From positions 808,209 to 869,767 of the forward strand of contig CACRSC010001923.1 of the NCBI GenBank assembly GCA_902651635.1: DNA of 61,559 bases. Direction: 5' to 3'. The translations under genes and the position numbers were made by a program. The DNA is from Mastigamoeba balamuthi. Its lineage: Eukaryota; Evosea; Mastigamoebida; Mastigamoebidae. Positions 56,335 to 61,559 of the stretch are shown one piece after another. The notes beneath the pieces are model-generated. The model did no database searches. It was not told the origin of the DNA and was given only the letters and a program-made list of their open reading frames with translations. Position 1 is the stretch's first letter. The number at the start of each line of letters is the position of its first letter.

Positions 56335-56491
56335 CTTTGAAATCATTCAAACAATGATGCCTTCTCACATCTTGTTTTGTATTTCTCTAACTATAAAGTT
56401 CCATTTATGTTTTAATAATCTTTTTCCTCTCAAGTTTTATACAAAAATATTTTAGTATCATTTCTGACTTTGTTTTTTCACTAAAAGTCCA

Positions 56492-56930
56492 AAAGTCAGT
56501 TTTTTCTGACTTTATGTTTTTCATTTTATCCACAATGTCAGATTATTCTGACTTTCTGGTCATCTGAGCATTTTTGTGAAACTGGTAAAATGGTACGTTT
56601 GGCTGCAAAGACGTATCTAATCACATGTGATAAAACTGACTTTCCTCAAAAGGCCTGTTCTGTCTGTGCTGAGTACTGGGACAAATTCTGCAATCACTCC
56701 CTCACTCCCGAGAAGCTGATGAGCTATGCATGAACCAGTTCCACCACCATGCCGACTTCACCCACAAGAGGACATTCGTGGTCCAGAAGTGCAATTCATG
56801 CAGGTCTGATGCAGCCAACAGGTGCTGCATCATCATTGATGGCAGACTGCTCCTAACCTTCTGTGCCTCCACTGCAACTACAATAACTGGAGCAACTGCC
56901 CCAGGCCTGGCCTCCTTATAATGGGCATTC
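56492..56930 (+). repeat. hairpin + MVRLAAKTYL start block, copy 2, with following cysteine-rich frame
   Basis: Hairpins AAAGTCAG/CTGACTTT (56492–56513) and GTCAGA/TCTGAC (56537–56552) precede GTGAAACTGGTAAA and an ATG at 56590 encoding MVRLAAKTYL. The frame continues ITCDKTDFPQKACSVCAEYWDKFCNHS and, after one apparent shift near 56715, ADELCMNQFHHHADFTHKR…VQKCNSCRSDAANRCC. Repeated CxxC pairs hint at a zinc-binding protein. Not recognised. Confidence 0.45.
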
Positions 56931-57359
56931 TCAATTACATCTTCAACCAGGTTTACTACCTTCTCTCCATGATCGTTCGTACCACCTCTATTTTTAGTAC
57001 CTGGCCAAAAGTACATTGAATCCACTCTGTCTCTGTGCCACAATCAGACTCGAGGCCACTTTCTGTGAGATGAACGCAAGGGATGGGCCCCTATCAGCGT
57101 GGCCAGCCTTGTCTCTACAATCAATGAAGAGCCAGACTTTGCAACTCCAATTCTACCCCGTTTGAGATTCAAATCTTGTTGATAATCCATACACTTAACC
57201 TCAAAATCAAAAGGGGGACGGGAGCAGACCCGAGCAGATCACTTTTGGCAGCTCTTTCCCACAGCTGCACTCCTGTTGCTCACAGCTGTAAGATACATGC
57301 ATAGTTTTTTCCATAAAGATAATAATCTGTTATTCTCCAGAGAATCAATGAAAACTTGC

Positions 57360-59296
57360 AACGTGAGAGGTTCAAGAGGTCCACCACGACAGCCAACATG
57401 CTCTGCAGAGCTTCGTGCTCTGGGTTAGTTTTTTTGGATTTAAATTCACTCTGTGCATCCTCACTAAATAATACTCAGTGATATTGATAGTGGAAATCAT
57501 GTCTCTTGGCCAAGCTGGACTTCTGACTGACTACTTACGAAGCACAAGTAATGAACACTCAGGACAATGGATTTACGAAGGTATGAATAACTTTATCACT
57601 CAGAATCGCTGGGACTGTCTCTGAGCAGGAATGACAGGCCTGGAGTTCACAGAAGTGACAGAACTGTGGCCAGATATCAGATTTATCTCAACTCACTAGG
57701 ACATCTCTTCAGTGACTCATTTGAGGTAATTCTTTGTATTATTATTATATACAAGAGCAAATTGTTCTTGAGTTAATTATCATCTCACAGAAACAATGGA
57801 ATTTAAGAACTCTACACTCTATGGCCATTGATGAAAGTGGTGTTCCATGGGAGGGTGATCGAGCAAGAACATGGTGGTTGCGTTTTATTGAACGAAAGCC
57901 ACATCAATGGATCTGTCTTGTGTATATTATTGCTGGATTTTCAGCTAGATCACATTTACCTGTTCCAATTCGGATCATTCCTGACTTCCAATGCAAGACT
58001 CCAGATGGAAATGCACGTGCACCTGCTCTTGCTCCTCATGCTGACTTACTTGATATATCACGGGTTCGAATTTCCTGACAGTTAATGATATCTACTCATT
58101 CTGACACTCATTCTCTTATAATTTCAGAAATGGATTCTCAATGCCCAGTCAACTCAGAGTCTTTCAATTCCAGTTGTCTTGACTGCTGATGCACTCTTCT
58201 GCTCAGAGGAATGGGCTCGAACTGTGTATCCAAATATTCTATGTAACTTCTCAATGAAAGGAGATAGAATGGGCTTACTACTTCAGCATGAGCTTCCTTT
58301 TGGAGCAGCCCGCTGTATATATATATAGGTTAATCCTTCAGTTATTCTCGTTGCCTAGTCTGACAATAAGATGTTTCATAATCTTTCAACTGCTGTTCAC
58401 ATTGAGACAGTCTCACAGCAGCCACTATCTCCCCCATCATCTGACTTTTCTGAATCTGACTCCATGGTTCTGGCCTCTCTATCAAAGGAGGGCAAAGAGT
58501 GTCTTCTTCATCGAATGGCTATTTCTACTTCTGGACTCTCAGAGTCAGTTCTTCTTACACGACTTCTTGGTGGAATCAGTGCATTTCACCCCTCAGAAAA
58601 GGCCCAGCAACTACTTGCTCTGGTTCACAGAGAACAACCAGATGTAGTACCAAGACAGACATCTCCAGAATTAGTTGCTGAGCCTCCAAAGGCAAAGCGT
58701 GGGTGAGCTGATATTCCTGCCGGACTAACTGCAGAGCAAAAATTAGAATTCAATCAGGTAATCGCGATAATTCAATATTATTCACATATTACTCCCAGAG
58801 CACAAAGTCTGAAATTGCTGCACAACTAAAGACTCTTGGACACTCATGTGGTACAAATCATACAAAAGGAGAACTCTATCTGCGGCTAATTCATCATGAA
58901 GCTGAGAAACGTCGGGATCTCTCAGCTAGGCCACAGTAAGGGGATTTTGTTGTGCAGACTCATCATTTTTCTCAGGGAGTTCATTCAAACATACCAAACT
59001 ACAAAACCAATCACTGTTCCTCTATTGCACAGCAATTCTCTCCAATTGATCGAATTGATCAGTGGTTATCATATATCAGATTTCCTTACACACAGATGCA
59101 ATTTCACAGAGCTTATCTTGAGTATCTAATTCAACTCACTATTGAAGCAACATTTGCATCATGGACTGAATATCAGTTTGATTCCGGAAACAATCCACGA
59201 GTTCCTGGAAGTGATGATGATGAGCATCGAACAACAATTCGGGCATTTCTTCTTGCTCTTGTAACTGATTTGAAGCAGAGCACTCCTACTGACTAG
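57360..59296 (+). CDS. multi-exon transposase-like gene, unassigned and possibly broken
   Basis: Exon-like segments with good GT…AG introns: about 57360–57420, 57476–57570 (intron from GTATGAAT), 57622–57725, 57790–58068, 58129–58318, 58361–58705 and 58800–59296 with at least one more gap. Segments include SLGQAGLLTDYLRSTSNEH, MAIDESGVPWEGDRARTWW…FIERKP, VVLTADALFCSEEWARTVYPN, LLHRMAISTSGLSESVLL and a final YTQMQFHRAYLEYLIQL…FASWTEYQF ending at TAG 59294–59296. The WW…FIERKP piece recalls the CENP-B/pogo DNA-binding region. An in-frame TAG near 57693 and TGA near 58706 may be intronic or inactivating. No DDE residues could be assigned. Confidence 0.4.
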
Positions 59297-59780
59297 AAAA
59301 TACAGATATTTACTTTTTTTGATTCTTTTAACACAATTCTTTTAGTATTCTTAAACACATCCTTATTAATTATATCTCTTTGATAACATAAGTAATTTTG
59401 AACAATAACATATGAAATGAAAATATGCTACTGATACAGTTGAAATCACTAACAGCTGTCCCCTGTTATCTTTTGATCAAATAATTCCTGAAATGTGTCA
59501 TTAGGAATTGTCAACATTCGATTCAGAATCTGATCATGAAGTATCTATTTTCTGCATTATCTCTTAATGCTAAATATGTCTCTTACAGAGAAGCAGAGAT
59601 AGGAGATATGGTTCCTGCACTCACACCCCAAGGGCCCTCAGTGGGGAAAGAAGCGCATTGCACAGTACATGCACTGTGGACTTGGATCAACCCAGCACTG
59701 GATGAAAACCCGGCCTGACACTGTGGCCACAGCACCACCAACCAAGAGAGCAAGAAGGGCAACTTCAGAGGAAGAGGACA
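59297..59780. other. AT-rich flank of the mariner remnant
   Basis: No clear gene. A 60-codon frame at 59536–59718 is in the position of a transposase N-terminal half but shows none of its motifs. Confidence 0.35.
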
Positions 59781-60236
59781 AACGGATCCTATGGGTGCTT
59801 TTCTTCACATGGATTCGGAAAGCTGCATATTTTTACAGGGAACCTGAATTCCGAAAAGATATGTGATATCTATCAAAAAGCACTTCTGCCATCCATCAGA
59901 CATGCATATGAAGAGGATCATGTTGAGTGGCTCCTTGCAGAGGACAATGATAGTAAGCATAGAAGTAAATTGTGCTGCCAATGGAAGGATGACCATAATG
60001 TGCATACTCTGCCCTGGCCAGCATGCAGCCCTGATTGTAATGGTATTGAAAATGTTTGGGCCATTCTGAAGGCCAGGGTTAGTGAGTCAAACCCTCGTTC
60101 TCTTACTGCCTTGGTTCACTGTATTAGAAATGAGTGGAGACAACTCTCAGAGGAGTTTGCCCAAAAGTTGGTCAACTCAATGCCCTCTCGTTTACAGGCA
60201 GTTATTGAGGCAAAAGGAGATTATACAATATACTAA
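59781..60236 (+). mobile_element. Tc1/mariner-type transposase, C-terminal half
   Basis: One open frame of about 150 residues ending at TAA 60234–60236. It opens near GSYGCFSSHGFGKLHIFTG, the segment after the first catalytic Asp in Tc1 transposases. It holds LAEDNDSKHRS with the second Asp, then exactly 34 residues to the Glu of NGIENVW (D34E), flanked by LPWPACSPDCN. The end SMPSRLQAVIEAKGDYTIY is typical. The N-terminal DNA-binding part and first catalytic Asp are not found upstream, so it is a truncated, inactive copy. No terminal inverted repeats were identified. Confidence 0.85.
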
Positions 60237-60782
60237 GATCAGTTTTTTCTGGGTAAGAATATTGTAATAGGTGAAATGTATGGTAGGATTGAACATCGTT
60301 TTTAAATAGGGGACAGTTGGTAGTGATTTCTACTGTATCATAAATTTGAAACCAGATTGTTGAATGTATCAGTAGTGGCAATTCAAATAACTAAAACAAC
60401 TGTCATAATCCTATTAACTCGTTTCAGTTTTTCATAATTTGAAAAAACAATCAAAGAGTCGGATTCTGATTGCATCAGGAAAGAAGAACATTGTTTAATA
60501 TATGTACTGTGAGATTGCAAAATGAGCATAAAGTGATTGTCTGCATGGTAAGATGATAAAATTGTAAAGGGAGTTATGTCACGATTAGAATATAATGAGG
60601 GCAATACAGCGTTTGTTTTCTACTTCTGTCTTACAAAGTTATCCTTCAGAAAAACGAAAGAAAAAACCTCGTGTTTGGGCCACCAGAAACCTCATGTTTG
60701 GAGCAGTTATGATGTCTTATCAGACCATAACCCTGCCAGCATGGAGGCAGTAAAACTGTTTCTCATCTTCTAATAATATTAC
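60237..60782. other. AT-rich, no gene seen
   Basis: Short frames only. It may contain the 3' end of the mariner copy; no inverted repeat matching it was found by eye. Confidence 0.4.
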
Positions 60783-60966
60783 AGGTTTCTCCAGGCCCAC
60801 TGCTTGACGTTGTCCACTGGCCCAAAGTCGTTTCCGCCGAGGCTGTCCTCCTCCTCTTCACCTTCACCCTCGTCTGGGAATTCAAGAACGAAAAGATGAC
60901 TCATCCTTCAATATCAACTGAAGCTTCTTGAAACAGATATGTCTTTGCAGCCAAACGTACCATTTT
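60783..60966 (-). pseudogene. gene remnant starting at MVRLAAKTYL (block copy 3) with acidic C-terminus
   Basis: On the minus strand an ATG at about 60964 opens MVRLAAKTYLFQEASVDIEG and stops. About 40 nt further, after TTCCCAG, a second open segment encodes DEGEGEEEEDSLGGNDFGPVD then VKQWAWRNL and a stop near 60785. An intron would join them, but no canonical donor in the right phase is visible. Confidence 0.35.
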
Positions 60967-61057
60967 ACCAGTTTCATGAAAAACACCAAAACGTGAAAAT
61001 GTCGTTTTAAAACGACATTTTGAAAAAAAGCGAAAGTGAAATGTCGTTTCAGAACGA
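60935..61057 (-). repeat. hairpin + MVRLAAKTYL start block, copy 3
   Basis: Reading the minus strand: GTCGTT/AACGAC hairpin (61042–61057), a perfect 26-bp palindrome at 60996–61021 whose half is AAAATGTCGTTTT, then TTTTTCATGAAACTGGTAAA and ATGGTACGTTTGGCTGCAAAG. The layout is the same as copies 1 and 2. Confidence 0.75.
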
Positions 61058-61243
61058 CAAGTCAAAAAAATGAGAAAAACTAAGTCAAAGTATGGTATGA
61101 AATAAGGCAAAAAATGACTAGAAAAATGTTTAATAAAAAGAGAAGATTTGCTAAAAATAAGGGCAAAACAAGTGGTGGATCAGTAACCTTTATTGGCTGT
61201 TAACGTAGAGGTGAGAAGAGACATCATCCTCTTACGAGGGAGC

Positions 61244-61559
61244 TCAGCGCTTCCTTTTGCGTGTTGTGCGTGCTGGTGTTGTTGTTGCAGCTTCTTTTTT
61301 CTTGGCAGGCGAGGCACGGGATCTCTTGGTCTTTGCTGGAGTAGATTTCCTTGCTGAGGACTGGGCTTTTCTGGCACGTGGACGGGACCTCTGTGAAGCT
61401 CTTGTTTTCCCTGAGAAAAAATCAGAATAAATTAAAGAAAAAAACTTACTGGTTTGGGACTCTGAGCCTGCTGACGACTCTGCACTCTCGACTTCTTCAC
61501 TTTCTTCACTGGAGTCATCCGAGTTCGCAGCACCCTGCTCACTTGCTCTAACCTGCTTG
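61244..61559 (-). CDS. acidic/basic lysine-rich protein, C-terminal part (runs off the window)
   Basis: Minus strand, partial at 61559. Exons 61559–61450 and 61410–61244 with a 39-nt intron (GTAAGT…TTCTCAG, phase 1). The visible 92 residues pass from an acidic segment (DDSSEESEEVESAESSAGSE) to a basic tail (KTRASQRSRPRARKAQSSAR, KSTPAKTKRSRASPAKKK, ending RTTRKRKR). The tail resembles histone H1 or other DNA-binding tails, so a nuclear role is plausible; no domain can be named. About 220 bp downstream on the same strand lies block copy 3. Confidence 0.65.
   Translation of the reverse strand, partial: KQVRASEQGAANSDDSSEESEEVESAESSAGSESQTSKFFSLIYSDFFSGKTRASQRSRPRARKAQSSARKSTPAKTKRSRASPAKKKEAATTTPARTTRKRKR

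Larger units (their letters stand above)
53880..56635. repeat. five copies of a CACATGTG palindrome (TTTTATCACATGTGATAAAA)
   Basis: Copies lie at about 53881–53900, 54498–54517, 55721–55740, 55890–55910 and 56617–56636. Consensus TTTTATCACATGTGATAAAA; each copy has 0–4 deviations (for example CGCACATG at 55890). The first abuts a probable exon end, the last falls just inside the frame after the MVRLAAKTYL start. They do not occur in the GC-rich blocks that I can see. Confidence 0.65.

Noticed and set aside
52890-59296. Possible reassigned TAG codon (glutamine) in the AT-rich tract
   Set aside because: Two in-frame TAGs sit where Gln would fit, but TGA stops interrupt the same gene, and the GC-rich genes end normally at TAG, TGA and TAA. 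Decay is simpler.
1-61559. tRNA, rRNA or CRISPR features
   Set aside because: I looked for GGTTCGAAT-type T arms, rRNA-like conserved stretches and regularly spaced repeats and found none that hold up by eye.

Overview
The window is eukaryotic nuclear DNA from a GC-rich protist. Most coding islands are strongly G+C-rich and carry short GT–AG introns (about 40–560 nt) that interrupt recognisable eukaryotic proteins: exosome subunit RRP42, a BET-type bromodomain protein, ADF/cofilin, a START protein, F-box/LRR proteins, an ankyrin-calpain fusion and tandem FRG domains. Nothing looks bacterial in layout (no operons, no Shine-Dalgarno pattern). An amoebozoan or other free-living unicellular eukaryote fits, but I cannot name the species from sequence alone.

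Layout. 1–580: degenerate CAATTGATT repeats. 559–3296: an acidic coiled-coil protein, broken by a single N flanked by a 229-bp duplicate that is almost certainly an assembly join. 3770–10575: a large, nearly spacerless inverted duplication centred near 7500; its left half carries an F-box/LRR gene and its right half a truncated copy. 10846–12035: ADF/cofilin and a SAM-domain gene. 12808–20698: a second F-box/LRR gene and a two-exon bromodomain+NET protein, both on the minus strand. 21917–27909: HutD-like protein, RRP42, a third F-box/LRR gene and a START protein, with exon boundaries resolvable to the base for most of them.

At about 28 kb the composition turns AT-rich. 28.5–32.1 kb holds decayed retroelement pieces (a gag-like zinc knuckle) and a repeat block. 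A 7.4-kb LINE (APE endonuclease, reverse transcriptase, RNase H, CCHC finger) lies at 32134–39523 between 18-bp target-site duplications. 39646–52192 returns to GC-rich genes: a frameshifted protein of PPFSL-type repeats, a tandem FRG protein, a second ADF/cofilin copy, an ankyrin-calpain protein, a SLOG/YspA-like protein and a secreted, probably GPI-anchored protein.

52.85–61.56 kb is AT-rich again and full of broken multi-exon genes, a Tc1/mariner transposase remnant, an unassigned multi-exon transposase-like gene, recurring CACATGTG palindromes, and a block that recurs three times in the window and always runs hairpins, then a conserved start encoding MVRLAAKTYL. That block and the big palindrome are the least conventional things here.

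The genes do not form one pathway. They look like independent housekeeping genes (RNA decay, chromatin reading, actin turnover, lipid transfer) and expanded protist families (F-box/LRR, ankyrin, FRG), separated by two compositionally distinct stretches rich in mobile DNA.
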